Part shown: positions 1-11,764 of the stretch, piece by piece
How the letters are laid out: every line of letters starts with the position of its first letter
Position numbering within the stretch: the stretch's first letter is position 1
DNA from: Tenrec ecaudatus
Taxonomy: Eukaryota > Chordata > Mammalia > Afrosoricida > Tenrecidae
NCBI RefSeq assembly: GCF_050624435.1
Contig: NC_134541.1
Coordinates: 8,632,983 to 8,696,982, forward strand
Direction of reading: 5' to 3'
DNA length: 64,000 nt
The notes under the pieces: generated by a model
Told to the model about the DNA's origin: nothing
Databases searched by the model: none
Seen by the model: only the letters and a program-made list of their open reading frames with translations
Made by a program: the position numbers and the translations under genes

Positions 1-705
1 TCGTGGTCGTATTTGAATTATTTTCAACTTCAGCCTGAATTTACATTTAAGCAATTTCTTGTCCCACAATTGGCCCCTGGGCTTGTTTGGGCTGATGGCA
101 TTGAACTTCTTCAGCATCTCTTCCCACAGACAAGGTCAATTGGATTCCTCTGTATTCCATCCATCGGGAGGAGCTCACATGTGGAGTTGTTGTTCATGTT
201 GTTGAGAAGGTGTTACCAGTGAGGAAGTCAATGGTCTTGCTAAATTCTGTCAGACGATCTCCAGCTCCATAACTGTCACTAACGCTACATTTTCCCATTA
301 TTGTTCCTTTCTCTTGGATTTTGATTTTCACATTCCCGTTGCCAATAATTGATTGCTCAGTTTCAGACTGAAGAAGCTGGTACAATACTTAAATTTCTTC
401 ATCACTAGCGTAAGTGGCTTTTGCACAAGGTAGAATAATAATGATATTATCTGGACTTCCCTGTGGGTGTAGAGATAATCTCTTATTACACATGGCTCAT
501 ATTTCGAGATAGATGGTGAAGCGACCTTTACAACAAGGACTGTGACATCACTCCACTGAAATCTGTCCTAGTAAACCATGCTTACCTGGCTCAAATGGCC
601 AATACCAGACCATTCAACTCACTAATGCCCAAGATAGATATGTTGTGTGAACCGTTTAATTTTTGATGACTTCAAATTTTCCTAGACACATATTTTATAC
701 AGTCC
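1..705 (-). mobile_element. RTE/BovB LINE fragment, endonuclease region
   Basis: Read on the minus strand this is a diverged copy of the LINE endonuclease domain: a degenerate frame at 385-194 still reads YQLLQSETEQSI, then GAGDRLTEFSKTIDFLTGNTF. The same region appears in another copy at 22570-23060. It carries frameshifts and stops and is cut by the window edge. Confidence 0.75.
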
Positions 706-797
706 ATGCTCTGAGTATTTTACAATTGTCAGGTATGTCCCTACCTAGGTGAAGCATTATTCATTAGATATTAAATACGCCACGTGGCTTAAGGCAT

Positions 798-1092
798 CTG
801 CAGGAGCCAAGATGTGCTATCATGATGTTTTTTAATGTTCCAGAAAAAATACAGGTAGCTATAGTCTAACATGCACAATTTTCCGATTTGGGTTCTGATT
901 TTTTTAATTGCCAACGCTTCATTTAATTACCAACTAATAATGTTTGTGGGTTTTGCCTTTATAACCTTTGTAATTGAATAACTCAAGAGGCACTTGATGA
1001 ATCACTTTTTACTTCGTTCCTCCCTTGTTTAAATTGTACTGAGTCCTTCAGTAAATGCTTCACCTGGATTTTAACCGACTTGAATTTTGCTC
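798..1092 (+). repeat. LTR-like repeat, copy A
   Basis: It matches 4423-4753 along most of its length in the same orientation, including the identical run gtaattgaataactca and the shared order gccaag...gtgct, gttccag, gtttaaa, tccttca, ttttaac. This could be the end of an old retroviral LTR; no primer-binding site or viral gene is recognised. An AfroSINE sits immediately downstream. Confidence 0.5.
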
Positions 1093-1107
1093 CAGTAATT
1101 TTGTGTT

Positions 1108-1320
1108 GAGGAGCTTTTGTGGTGTAGGGGTTATGTATTTGTCTGTGAACTACAAGGTCAGGAGTTCAAAACTACTAGAAGCTCTGCTGGAGAAAAGTGA
1201 AGCTTTCCACTCCTATAAAGAGTTAGTCTTGGGAAACCCACAGAGGCAGTTCTGCCCTGTCCTACAGGGTCACTATGAGTCAGGATCAATGTGAGGGCAG
1301 TGCGGTTTGTTGGTTTGTTT
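1108..1320 (+). mobile_element. AfroSINE
   Basis: Nearly full-length: tRNA-like head (gtggtgtaggggttatg), middle (cactcctataaagag), tail (cctgtcctacagggtcac) and a G/T-rich end. Confidence 0.85.
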
Positions 1321-1324
1321 CGTT

Positions 1325-4190
1325 TTTACTTTTGTGTTGGGGGTTAGGGCCTGGGGGCATCCCTCTAATGGGAGCCACCGAGTTAATAAGTCAAATAGGA
1401 TGGTCGTGACAAGATTCCTTTAAGCTGTTTGTTTCCATGGGTCTCACAGGGCTGCTGCTGGGTGAGTGAGCTCTGAAAGCAAACTCTGAATCTTGATGTT
1501 TGAGTTCTTCAAGGTTTTCTTTTCATGCTGCCCTGTTTCATCAATGTATCTTGTCCATTTTTCATCTTAGTCTTCCAAATTTTGTCTCAACTAGTGGCGG
1601 TGACATGAGATTCTGGATACGTTCGTGCACGAGCTAGGTTTCTGACCCATTTCTCGGTGTTGAAAATTAGTGTCATAGACTTTTTTGGGTCTCAGGCTCC
1701 GTAAGCCACATAGAAAATAGCTTGCCTCAGTCATGGTCAAGGTCTTCCGTGACAGGATCAGCTGGACTGTGAGGCAAGCCAGAGCTCGGCACTGAGGCTG
1801 ATTTCCTCTCCAACTGCAATCCCTGTGTCTCCGTAGCTCGGTGTCGTCACAATTCTTTATCCATCTTTGGTATCCTTGTCCTTTCTCTACCCCGGAGCAG
1901 CGGCCATAGGACCTGCTCCTTCTCCTTCTGCACTAAGAAGGTGAGTCCTCACTCCTGCCAACGTTCCCTTCCTTTAGGGAACTTTTGTGGAATGCTCAGA
2001 TTGTGTCAGAAAATCTATTGCTTCTCCATCTGAGACACTGGAAAATTAATGAATTTGTCTAAAACATGTTTCTTTCTGTTGAATTGAACCAACTCATCCA
2101 AGAATTAATATGTACCTTTTAAGACGCCATGCTTCCTTCATGTCTTATATGATGGTAAGTCTGCTTACGACCCCACAGAGCTATGAATTCATGTGGCTGT
2201 TCTGTTTTCATTTTGGGCCAAAGTACCTATCTTGCTGTTAGACGTCATGACTCGCAGCTGCTAGATTTATTTTTTTTTAATCATACAAGACATTGAAAGG
2301 CTTTTAAAAAACTTTTAAGACTGAGAAAAACTTTGGAAACTGATTGTAGTAGTAATTATACAATTTTGCTTGATGTGACTGAACTATGGAATGATGTGAC
2401 ATATGTATTAAAAAAAACAACCACTTAGAAATGCTTTTCCTGACGCCAGTCTTACAAATTGGGCATTTTACTAATTATATATTTTACATTTGTGTCCCTT
2501 AAAAATTTACTTATTTTTATTAGTATAACAAGGACTTTAAAGAGACAAATTATTCAAAAGAGCTTCTCTAAAGAATCCTATAAAGCATGAAATAAATTCC
2601 AAGGCAGTATTGTAAAAAATAGTAAATCATCCACAAATGAATGAATCTTCCTACCTCTGGAAGGCATTACTAAATTAGACTATAATGTATCTTCAAATAA
2701 CTTATCCTGGTTAGTTTAATAATAAATAAGTGCTAATATATATTTAAATAGTCCTAATATCCTTAAATATTAAAATAAAATTTCAAAACAAAAGTTTTAT
2801 ATTATATTCACCCTTAAAAATAAAACCTTCAAAGAAAAGCCTTTCTAAATAATTTAAACTGGATATTTGATAAGGAAAGAAAAGGATTCTTATTAATTCC
2901 AGAATATCAAGAAACAGATTCTCTTACAACAGCTGTCTAAATTCTCAGCTGTGAGAACATCTAATACAAACGGAGAAAAAAATCTGTATTATCTTTTGTG
3001 AGTCTAATTAGTGTGAATTAACTTAGAAAAATGTATTTAATATCAGCAATAACTAAGACAAAAGAAATGAAAATATAGAAAGAGTGTACAGTGTATACCA
3101 AAAAAAGAAAAAGAAAGAAAGAAATGTAACTGTCTCTTCTCCTTCAAAATGTCTCAGTCCACTTGCTCATAGGAGGGGTCTTCAGAATGTTACTAGGAAA
3201 TTTTCTAGAATTCCCTCAAGAAAGGATATATACAAAAAGACAGCACTTAAAAAACTCTCTGGAGCCTCATTAGAAGAGCCTATGTTTAGTTCTCCTTAAT
3301 TGATAATTATGCTGCTAAAAATTTAATCTGATATTGCCTAATTACAGGGAGTTCAGCACTGGCTCTACCTGTTCCAAATAAAGAAAGTTAAGGCTCTGGA
3401 CTGCTATGGGTCAATCTATGGAGGAGGAGCTTCAATTAAAATGTAAGCACCCTGTTGACCAGAAGCAGAGGACTTCAGTAGAGGAGACAGCGCCTCCCAA
3501 GACCACGGGGAAAGACTTCCTGTCCGTTCTTAGAGTTGTTTGATTTCTTCACTGTAGGTTGATTTTGGAGTTGGCGAGGGTCTCTTCCACACGTGGTGCA
3601 CACATACCTGCGTGCACGCTCCAGGTCTACTTGGGGCCCACATGCTCTTGGCCTCTGGGGATTCCCCAGTCCCACACATGTGAGTTTCAGGCTCCCCTTT
3701 CCTGTATTCTTTCCATGTGGTTTTTCTGCTCCCATTTGGGAACCCGTGTGGCTTCTGTGCGGCCCAGCATGCTTTCCGAAAGTAGCGTCCACCCTTTTGA
3801 GACTGTAAAACCTGAAGCTTCCTTTTTCCCTCATAAAAACTGACTTGGATTACAGAAGTGTTTCTACTGTGTGAATCCTTTCAGCTTGGCGAAGCAAGAA
3901 CCGAGGTACACCACCCCAGAAACTCAGCATTTTCAGAACCTCTAAACGGAAAGCTTCATTCACAGTCTGACCTGGGAGAACGAACGCCAGATGCACTGTC
4001 CTCCTCACTTACAACACACAGCAAATGAGCATCGGATTTGGGGGCTGCTCCCTCATATTCCAAATAGGGTGGGCACCTTACCAACTCAAATCTAAGTTCA
4101 TGCATAATGAGCCTTTCTGATAACCATGATCACCAATTTTGGGGGGAAATTCTTGATCCAAGTGGGGATGGGGTGGGGAATAACAAGAAG
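1325..4190. other. No gene; AT-rich and unresolved sequence
   Basis: 1325-2250 holds no feature I recognise. 2250-3420 is strongly AT-rich with short A-runs and may be a very old LINE or unique sequence. 3470-3930 has overlapping open frames on both strands without recognisable domains, and a cctcataaaaac box near 3835 that could suit an LTR promoter. It may be the body of whatever element lies between the two LTR-like copies. Confidence 0.4.
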
Positions 4191-4254
4191 CACGCTATAA
4201 AATCCCCGGCACATGACATAACTGAGGCACCAGTGGACCTAACCCCATCTTGTC

Positions 4255-4330
4255 CGTGACCTCATTTTTGCTAACTTGGCTATTTCTCCTCCATGACCTC
4301 ATTTTTGTCAACTTGGCTAATTTCTCCGAT
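4255..4330 (+). repeat. Two tandem ~37-bp repeats
   Basis: Two adjacent near-copies read tgacctcatttttg, then aacttggct and atttctcc, with a period of about 37 bases. They lie about 95 bases upstream of LTR-like copy B. Confidence 0.8.
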
Positions 4331-4422
4331 GTTACTTCCGCTTTACAAATTCTCTGAAAATGCGCTAACTGGGTCAAGAGCTGCCCACTCCGTGTTAATC
4401 TGTGCCCCGTAGATTAAAGCGT

Positions 4423-4753
4423 GCCTGCGGGTGCCAAGTTGTGCTCTCAGATTGGTTTTAGTGTTCCAGGGAACACACTACAGCAAAAGACCATCTCATG
4501 CAATTTCCCTCCCATCTTAGTTCCAATTACAATACGGATCCTTTGTAAACAACGCTGTGCAATTAGTGAGTGATCATGCCACCCTTCGAGCTGTCTTTCA
4601 TGTTGTTGCTTTTTGCCTGGAAAACCCCTGTAATTGAATAACTCAGAGGCGGCGCTTAGTGGATTACTATGTATCTCCCCTAGTTTAAACGGTAGTTTTA
4701 TTCCTTCAAGAAACCCTTGGTCTTAATTTTAACAGCGGCTTGAACATTTAGTC
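4423..4753 (+). repeat. LTR-like repeat, copy B
   Basis: Partner of copy A, about 3.6 kb away in the same orientation. Tandem 37-bp repeats lie just upstream, as enhancer repeats often do in LTR U3 regions (inference). Confidence 0.5.
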
Positions 4754-4759
4754 CACCCT

Positions 4760-5280
4760 ACCAGCGAGCAAGGGCTGAAAAGTAAAGGGCCACTGGGCTG
4801 CGCTTTCTTACCGTGTTCTTCTGGGTCACGAAGGGCGGTCACGGCCATCAGACAGGTAGGACAGGATTGGACAGGTAGGACATGGCCTCCTTGGCACATG
4901 TGTCATGGCCTTCTTTCTGCATTCCAAGCAAGTGGCTCCAAGGGGAAGTTACCAAAGGCTGTCTACTCCCTGCATGCTCAGTCATAGGCATAGCATACCT
5001 ACCTTGTCCGACTTGTCAATATTACACCGTGGGTCCCCAGTAAATCTGTGCCCCGGAGGCCCCGTGACCACTGGGTGCAGAGGTGAGGGAGGAGCGGCGC
5101 TCTTGTGTGCACATTGTGAGTTTTTATTCTGTTCACGTGGCTGGCACATTGCCCTGTTGAACTTTATTTGTAATATACAAGATACAAGAATTAAGAATTG
5201 CAATATGGGACAACAGGGTGCTGACCTAAGTTTGGATCCTCTGGAGTTTGGGGTCCTGTGTGAATTGACAGGTTGTGAAT
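4760..5280. other. No gene; unresolved
   Basis: Contains a small duplication (acaggtaggac twice, about 4852-4880). The frames here have no recognisable domain. Confidence 0.4.
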
Positions 5281-5284
5281 GCTT

Positions 5285-5490
5285 ACAAGAAGCGCCGGTG
5301 ACACCGTGGTTACGCACTGGGCTGCTAACTGTAGCCCCGTTGTTTAAGACCACCAAGCTCTCCACTAGCGAATGACAAGGCTTTCTGCTTCCCTAAGGAG
5401 TTAAAGAGCTCAGACGCTCACAGGAATTGTTCTACCCTGTCCAGGAGGGTCACAGTGAATCAGAATCGACTTGATGGCAGTGAGTATTTT
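5285..5490 (+). mobile_element. AfroSINE
   Basis: Head (gtggttacgcactggg), middle and tail (ctaccctgtccagg, then gaatcgacttgatggc) are all visible. Confidence 0.85.
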
Positions 5491-5649
5491 AATGCATGAA
5501 AGTCGCCCTGCTTTGCATGTACAAATAGAACTTGAAGCCACAACCTGTCGCACCGAGCCGGAAATTCAAGCCACTGCTTGTAACGTCAAGTCCTCTTACT
5601 TCTCTCTACCCTTCTCTTGGAACGGAGCCATTATTGGCTTTGACAACCT

Positions 5650-5715
5650 TGTGAGGGAAATTCTGCTGCATGGGATACGATGAGTTGGAAGCAACTTGAT
5701 GGTGCCCAACATGAC
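5650..5715 (+). mobile_element. BovB/AfroSINE-type 3' tail fragment
   Basis: Reads gatgagttggaagcaact followed by tgatggtgcccaaca, the shared 3' tail of BovB and its dependent SINEs. The rest is missing. Confidence 0.5.
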
Positions 5716-5739
5716 CATCAAGATTCCCTAGTTCTTTCA

Positions 5740-5960
5740 TCACTGTCTCACGTACACTTACTTACTGATGAATATTTATCAAGTCTCTAGTAAATCAGCC
5801 AGGCATTTTGTTCAGTGCTGGGGTTATAGAGTTAAGCTCAATAAATGTAAGACCTGGGCTCAGAGTACTGACAGAAGAACGAATAAGCCAAGCAATCAAA
5901 TAAGCACATAAAATATAATTAGAAACAGACATGAGTGTTATGCAGGAAGTACTCCCGGTG
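5740..5960 (+). mobile_element. L2 LINE 3' end, degenerate
   Basis: It follows the L2 3' order: gaatatttatcaag, ccaggcattttgttcagtg, ctggggttatag, then a degenerate remainder. Confidence 0.6.
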
Positions 5961-6251
5961 CTTAAAAAGCTTATAACTGGAGGCTTCCTCCCACGTGGTG
6001 ATTAGCAGGAAGGGTCTCAGAACATGGGGATTACGTTGAGCCTGAAGAGGATGCCACTTTGGAAGGATGAGAAGAGTTACAGTAGAATCAATGCCTCAAT
6101 AACACGCAGGAGAGTAACGAACACAAGTAAAGGTGACCACCAGAAGATACTTGCAGTTGTGGACCAGGCTGGTCAGACCTTCCCTGTAGTGAACACATTG
6201 TCTCTGGAAATCACTATCTCTGCTGTTGCCGCACAAAGGCAGTTGTCCTAA

Positions 6252-6600
6252 CCAGATCTCTTTAGAGAAGCGTAACCAGCGAAGCTAACATATAAATGTA
6301 GCGAGAGCTACCTATGTATAGATAGTGAGATGTTTGCAGCAAGCAAATGAGTCGCACAGTGATAGAAGCAGGCAAGTTCCAAGTCAGTGGGCCAGGTGTC
6401 AGCCTGGAGGTGTCTCTTGACTCTTGTAGCTGCAGGGATCGATGGAGCCAAGAATGGCAAGATGGTAGGTTTGTAGCCACTGAGACTAATGGATCTAAGG
6501 TCAGCAGTTAGTTGGTGGCTTATGGATGACTCTCAGGATCAGCAAGCAATATGGCTGGGTATTGGCTCAAGTACAAAGAACTGGAAGTCGACAAGTTTGA
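6252..6600 (-). mobile_element. Possible copy of the ~500-bp hAT-like family
   Basis: Begins with ctctttagagaagcgtaacc, like the end of the clearer copy at 40397 (gggttccctacagaac), and continues with similar spacing. Much diverged. Confidence 0.35.
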
Positions 6601-7395
6601 TCCATGTCCAGACCCAGCAAAAGGCAAGCCAGCTTTCTACATGTATTGGAGGAAGGTTGCACCCTTGAGAAGATATCATCCTTAGATTATTAGGTCAGAA
6701 CTGCCAAACCACTGAGAGTCCTGTCCAAGTTGCCGCAGAGCCGTGTGATCACAGTAACCACAGATAAATGGGCCACTCCACATTCTAATAATTTTCCAGC
6801 CACGTGGAAAATTAAATAACAAAAAAAATGGTTGCAGAAACACATCCAGATATAATATCTTTTATACAATACAATGATCGTCACACCTGCTACTATGAAT
6901 CTAGCTATATGCCTCAAATTTTCAGTACAATAGGTCGGGGGTGGGTAGAATCACAGATGTATATGGATGGGGTCAGGGGTCAGCTTAATGGATACTACGC
7001 GGCACATGGTGGTGGGATGGATTTGACCCATGGCTATAGTTTGCACACCCTTGAGCGAGAGCCCACTGAGCTGTCTTTCATCAAGTTTGTTGGAGTTAAG
7101 GGATAGGTAACTAACTACTGAAATACCAATTAAATCTGGACTTTGGTTCCATAGCATTTCCAAAGTAAACAAGCAAAATACTAGCGGAATTGAAGGAGAC
7201 TCACAAATGCACAGGTGGGGTTTATGAAAACTCGGAGCAATAATACTCCTTGCACATCTCCCATCTAAATCCATGACAGCCATGCCCGCTTTCAATCCGG
7301 CGTACTGCTGAGTCCATTTCAATTCCTAGCGACGCTCTAAGACAGAGTGGAAGGAACCGCTCCATAAAGTTTTCTGGGCTGTCATCTTGCCGGGA
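6600..7395. other. No gene; unresolved
   Basis: No repeat or exon recognised; several short frames overlap on both strands. Confidence 0.4.
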
Positions 7396-7399
7396 ACGG

Positions 7400-7497
7400 G
7401 TTGTCAAGACTTTTCTCCTGAGGAACCACTGCGTGATTTCCAACTGCCGACCGTTCAGATAGCAGCTAGGTGCTTAACCATGGCACCACCAAGGTAG
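7400..7497 (-). mobile_element. AfroSINE head fragment
   Basis: Reads aactgccgaccgttcag, then tgcttaaccatggcacca, the head on the minus strand. Confidence 0.7.
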
Positions 7498-7499
7498 CG

Positions 7500-8240
7500 G
7501 GCGGGATTGCAGTGCTGCCCACAGCCAGAGATACTAAAGTTTTGATTGCAATAAGGCTGGCCGACTACAGGGGGAGGGGAGAGAAAAATTTTAAAGTTTG
7601 TATCACAATACAGATAGCAGGCTACAGGGGGAAAGGGGAGGGGAGGAGACCATTGTCTTGCAGCTTCGTGTTGGCTCATTAAAACTGCAGCTGGACTCCT
7701 GCTTCCCTCCTTGTCCCTCTTGGGCAGTCTGTGCGTTGCTTTCACAAGCAGCTCCTGGCGGGCTGTTTCCCATTAAGAGAGTAGCGCAAGTAGCCCTTGC
7801 ACTTGGGGCATCTCATAGGAACAAAGAAGGTCAAACTGAGTCTCCTTATTAGTCGTTATGGCAACAAAGAAAATATGGCAGAGGTTCCAGAAATGCCCCC
7901 TTGGGAATCCCACTTGCCGAGTTGTAAGCATTACACATCTCCCTTTCCCGTGTGTCGTCCACGCACCGTCCCATTTCCCCTGCCTGCCAGAATGCCCACC
8001 TCTCCTAATGAGGAGAGTAGGTAACAGGCATTCCAACCCGGCAGCCCACTTGGCCTTTCCAGCTGACCTCCTGCAGATCGCTTATCGGGAAGCCTGCTGA
8101 TTGCCTCTAGCTGCCAAACATCACCTACTGAGCACACTTCCTTCTGCATCTCCTCAATGTTTCTTAACATGGGGTTTTAAACCACCTGCAGGGAATTGCC
8201 TAGGGCTGTTGGTGTTCACGCTTGGACCCCATCACAGAGC
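7500..8240. other. No gene; contains an imperfect tandem duplication
   Basis: Two similar blocks of about 70 bases (around 7530-7580 and 7590-7640) each end in gctacaggggg or gactacaggggg plus a G-rich run. Nothing else is recognised. Confidence 0.45.
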
Positions 8241-8264
8241 TACTGATTTAGCATCTCTCTCTCT

Positions 8265-8427
8265 TTTTTAAAAAAAAAACATTTTATTAGGGGCTCATAC
8301 AACTCTTATCACAATTCCTACATATACATACATCAATTGTATAAAGCAAAGCTGTACATTCTTTACCCTAATCATTTTCAAAGCATTTGCTCTGCACTTA
8401 AGCCCTTTGCATCAGGTCCTTTTTTTT
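8265..8427 (-). mobile_element. 5'-truncated LINE-type 3' end with target-site duplication
   Basis: Minus-strand copy of the element at 46770-47027 (shared aaaatgtt/ctttgca order and AATAAAATG end). It is flanked by ttagcatctctctctc (8248-8263) and ttagcatctctttcta (8431-8446), a target-site duplication typical of target-primed reverse transcription. The 3' tail is a T-run followed by A's rather than pure poly(A). Confidence 0.7.
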
Positions 8428-8455
8428 GACTTAGCATCTCTTTCTAGCACTTAAG

Positions 8456-8667
8456 AACAACTCCCCAAACCAAATTCATTGCTATCAAGTCGAGTCCAAC
8501 TCACACATCAACCCTATGTGATAGAGTAGAACTGTCCCCGTGAGTTTTTGAGACTGTCTCTTTAAGGGAATGGAGCACCTCATCTTTCTTGGAGTGATGG
8601 CAGATCTGAACTGCTGACCTTGTGGCTAGCAGCCCAACTTGTAACCTACTGCACTACCGGAGCTCCT
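8456..8667 (-). mobile_element. AfroSINE
   Basis: Tail (ctatcaagtcgagtccaact), middle and head (actgcactaccggagctcc) are all present on the minus strand. Confidence 0.85.
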
Positions 8668-8729
8668 CCTTGAGAACTGTGGCTTAAAAAAATAGTCCCA
8701 TCTGATGCAGACTATTAAGTTCTGGCCTA

Positions 8730-8890
8730 CTCACCAACAGCATAGTGGTTTGAACCCACCAAGAAATGCCTCAGAAGACTAGCCTGGCAATCTGCTCACT
8801 TGAAAACCCGATGGAGCCCAGTTATACTCTGCACACTTGGGGTCACTGTACATTGGAATGGGCTCCGTGGCAATGAACAGCAACGATGAC
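8730..8890 (+). mobile_element. AfroSINE, diverged
   Basis: Reads gtggtttgaacccacca, then ggggtcactgtacattgg; the head is truncated. Confidence 0.6.
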
Positions 8891-10040
8891 TGAGAGGAGA
8901 GACAAGGTCATTATTGACCACCGATCAAGGCGAGTGATGCTCAGTCTCTTGCCTTGGCTGAATCCAAACACATTAGATTTATCCAACAAGTTCATATCGA
9001 AACCAGCCAGCCGTTGATTTTCATCAGAAAACCATGCAGCCTTGCCCCCCATATTTAACCTAAGAATCTTAACACCTCAATATCATCGAGAAACACTGAG
9101 TTTGCGATCTTAACTGAAATAAGAAAAGAGGTGTATTTTTGAGTGCGACCAAAAAGGGAAGAAGATTTTCTGAGCTAATTTTTGATACGTTGTCAAAAGT
9201 TAAGACTTTCCCAAAAAGCAACTGCAAAACATCTCCGTGCAAAATAAGTTCCATTTAGTTTGGTGTCCTACGCCATTTGGCTTGTAACGTTGAGCCCGTG
9301 GAATAGGCATTATGAAGGCAGAAATGCGGTTTTATTAAAATTATTTCCCAAAGAAGAAAATCTGCTGCTCTGTTAGGAATAAAAGAAACGACGCAGCTTG
9401 AGCTGGACAGCAGGAGGTGAAAATAGAGGGAGCCCCATTGTTGAAGCAGAGAAGGAACAGTAAGGGGTTAATGATTCATTGTCCTCAAGATCTGCTTCAG
9501 CTTGGAATCCTTGGAAATGGGAAGGTCAACCACTTGGCTAGGAGGGGGTGGCTTCTCACCCAAGAGAGTGGTTGCAATTGGTTTCCTTCGTCTTGATTTC
9601 AGTCGGTTATAAATGATTGTCGTCATGGAAATATCTTTCTAGAACAAATTGGCATGGACACATACAGAACATCTTGACATGTGCTTCCTAAAGTGGAGAC
9701 TTCCACTCTCGACTTCCAGTCTCATTTACTGCCTGGGAATGCATGTTGGCCCCATTATCCACGCGGGTGATTGAGTGCGTCAAGTTGGAAACCTTCCCAT
9801 TTCCCCCTTCTGATCAACCCTTGGCTAGGGAGTTCAGATCATCCCCAATGAAGTAGCCTTTCTTTCTTCTGTAAGGCTTTTGTTTTTCTGAAAAGGTTCG
9901 ACCCATAAAGACTGTTTTCTTCACCTTCCTGAGCTGGTAGGCCTTGTCTCTGGGTGGGTCGGTTGAATGGGGAATGTCTTAAGGGACAAGGCCATATTTG
10001 AGGAATATTTTTTTCAATCGGGGTAGAATGACAGAGGCTC
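8890..10040. other. No gene; apparently repeat-poor
   Basis: No recognisable repeat or exon. The base composition is mixed and this may be unique intergenic sequence. Confidence 0.4.
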
Positions 10041-10094
10041 AGATGAAATAATAGAAGTCCACAAGCAATAACACAAGCTAAATAAATAAATGGG

Positions 10095-10240
10095 ATTTAT
10101 AATCCCATAGCGTGCATTATCCTGTTAATTCTCATGACAGCCCGATAAGACGAGGCAGGCATACCATGATCCCTTTAGCAGATGAGAACCCTAAGGCTCT
10201 GCGATCATCAGTGTGGTGTGAGGAATTCAACCGGAGACAC
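10095..10240 (-). mobile_element. MIR/L3-type fragment
   Basis: Has the antisense MIR-like order: gcagatgagaaccctaag, followed by gtgtgaggaattcaacc. Confidence 0.45.
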
Positions 10241-10324
10241 CACCGGCATGGCTTTCTACCTTGTGTTCTCTCTCTCACGATCCACTGCAATCAGAGACTG
10301 TGATGATGATGATGGTAAAAGATA

Positions 10325-10475
10325 ACCTCAAAAAGAAGGCCATCATTTCTGGAACTCGCAGATGAGAAAGTCGAGGCATGGGAACATGAGATACATGTCC
10401 CCAGAACTTCCAGCTTACGGATGCGGAAACTGGGGTCTGAACCCAAGCAGTCTTATTCCTTAGCACCTTTTTATT
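10325..10475 (-). mobile_element. MIR/L3-type fragment
   Basis: Reads gcagatgagaaagtcgagg, then ggtctgaacccaagcagtc, the antisense MIR pattern. Confidence 0.5.
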
Positions 10476-10479
10476 CAAT

Positions 10480-10890
10480 ACTGCATAACTGCCTTAAACT
10501 CGCCCAAACACCTTTTCAGCATGACGGAGCACGTAGAGAAGAATATACAATCCCCCCACCCTTCACCCAAAACAGTCACTTAAAAAAGAGACACCGGCTG
10601 TGCACGCACGCGTGGCCATGTAGTGGATGTCCAGGTTTTAGCACAGCTGCATCAGTGCTTTGCAGTTCACTCTGCATTACGTACAAATCTACCACAGCTT
10701 TGATATTTCCCCCTTCCCCCCCTCCCCACTTGTGTTTTAGCAGTTGGGTTAGGACTTTGGAGAAAAAATAATAAAATGACTGTTTCTCTTATGGAAGGTC
10801 CGTGGTTAAATGGTTTAAATGCCTTATAGTTTCTACCAAACTCTTGAATCTAATAAAACATAGAACTTTGCGACTCCTATCACCTAATGT
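10480..10890. other. No gene; unresolved
   Basis: Contains C-rich runs (10710-10730) but nothing identifiable. Confidence 0.4.
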
Positions 10891-10895
10891 GAAGG

Positions 10896-11088
10896 AACCC
10901 AGGTGATGTAGCAGTTAAAGCTCTGGAAGGCCAGTGGGTTGGAAACCCCTAGCACCTCCAAGGGAGATGGATGTAGAACTGTACTTCCATAAAGGTTGTA
11001 GTCTTGGAAACCCTGTGCGGCAGTTTTATTTGGGCCTGTCAGGTCACAGTGGGACAGAGCTGATCATAGGCCAGTAGGCTTGGCTTTT
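10896..11088 (+). mobile_element. AfroSINE
   Basis: Head (caggtgatgtagcagttaaa), middle (tccataaaggttgtagtc) and a diverged tail. Confidence 0.8.
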
Positions 11089-11094
11089 CAGTAG

Positions 11095-11597
11095 TGTGAT
11101 AGTTAAGGTTTATTGTGCCAACCTGGCCGATGAAGACATGTGGGATTAATTGAAGGGCAGAGAGCTAACTGGCTCAGTGAGGCTTGCCTATCTGGTCTCT
11201 TGCTTTGTGATGGTTGGACCAGTTGCGGCTATCTTAACTAGTTATCTGCCTCAGCTGTCAAGGCTCACTTCCTGTGAGACATCCCTGAGGAGAAGCCACG
11301 TGGACCTACCCTGATGCAGCCCTGGGTGCTGGAGAAACCACGTGGAGCCCCCTGCCAGCACTGAGATGCTTACACGCTCACTGATTCAGCTTTCCTCCTG
11401 CATTTGGCATCATTGCGTGTGTTTTGTGAGATGGAGGGGGACTTTGTAGATTGATGTCGGACATACGGGCTAATGTCAGACTTATGGGCTTAAACTGGAC
11501 TGGGTTGGGATGTTTAATGTACAAGTACTCTTTATATAAAACGTTCTCTTATAAAATATGAATGTTTATGAATTTTGATTCTCTAGTCTACCTACAT
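11095..11597 (+). mobile_element. ~500-bp hAT-like non-autonomous element, copy 1
   Basis: Starts tgtgatagttaaggtttatt and ends near attctctagtctacc. It shares nearly its whole length with 14241-14713 (for example gacatccctgaggagaagcc and agcactgagatgcttacac). Confidence 0.65.
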
Positions 11598-11764
11598 ACC
11601 TGCACAGACTGCAGTCTAGAATGACCCTATAGATGTAGACAACGTTCTCATGTAACTCTGCTTTGCCTACATGCAGTGGGCTATGCCCTGAGTTGCTAAT
11701 GGCAACATCCATGGTCTGAACCTATCTCCAGTGGAGCAAATGTTAACTATCCCACCTCTTGGCT

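Noticed and set aside
3475-3834. Overlapping frames on both strands (119, 94, 71 aa) as a retroviral gene remnant.
   Set aside because: No recognisable viral motif in any frame; kept only as a possible LTR or interior region.
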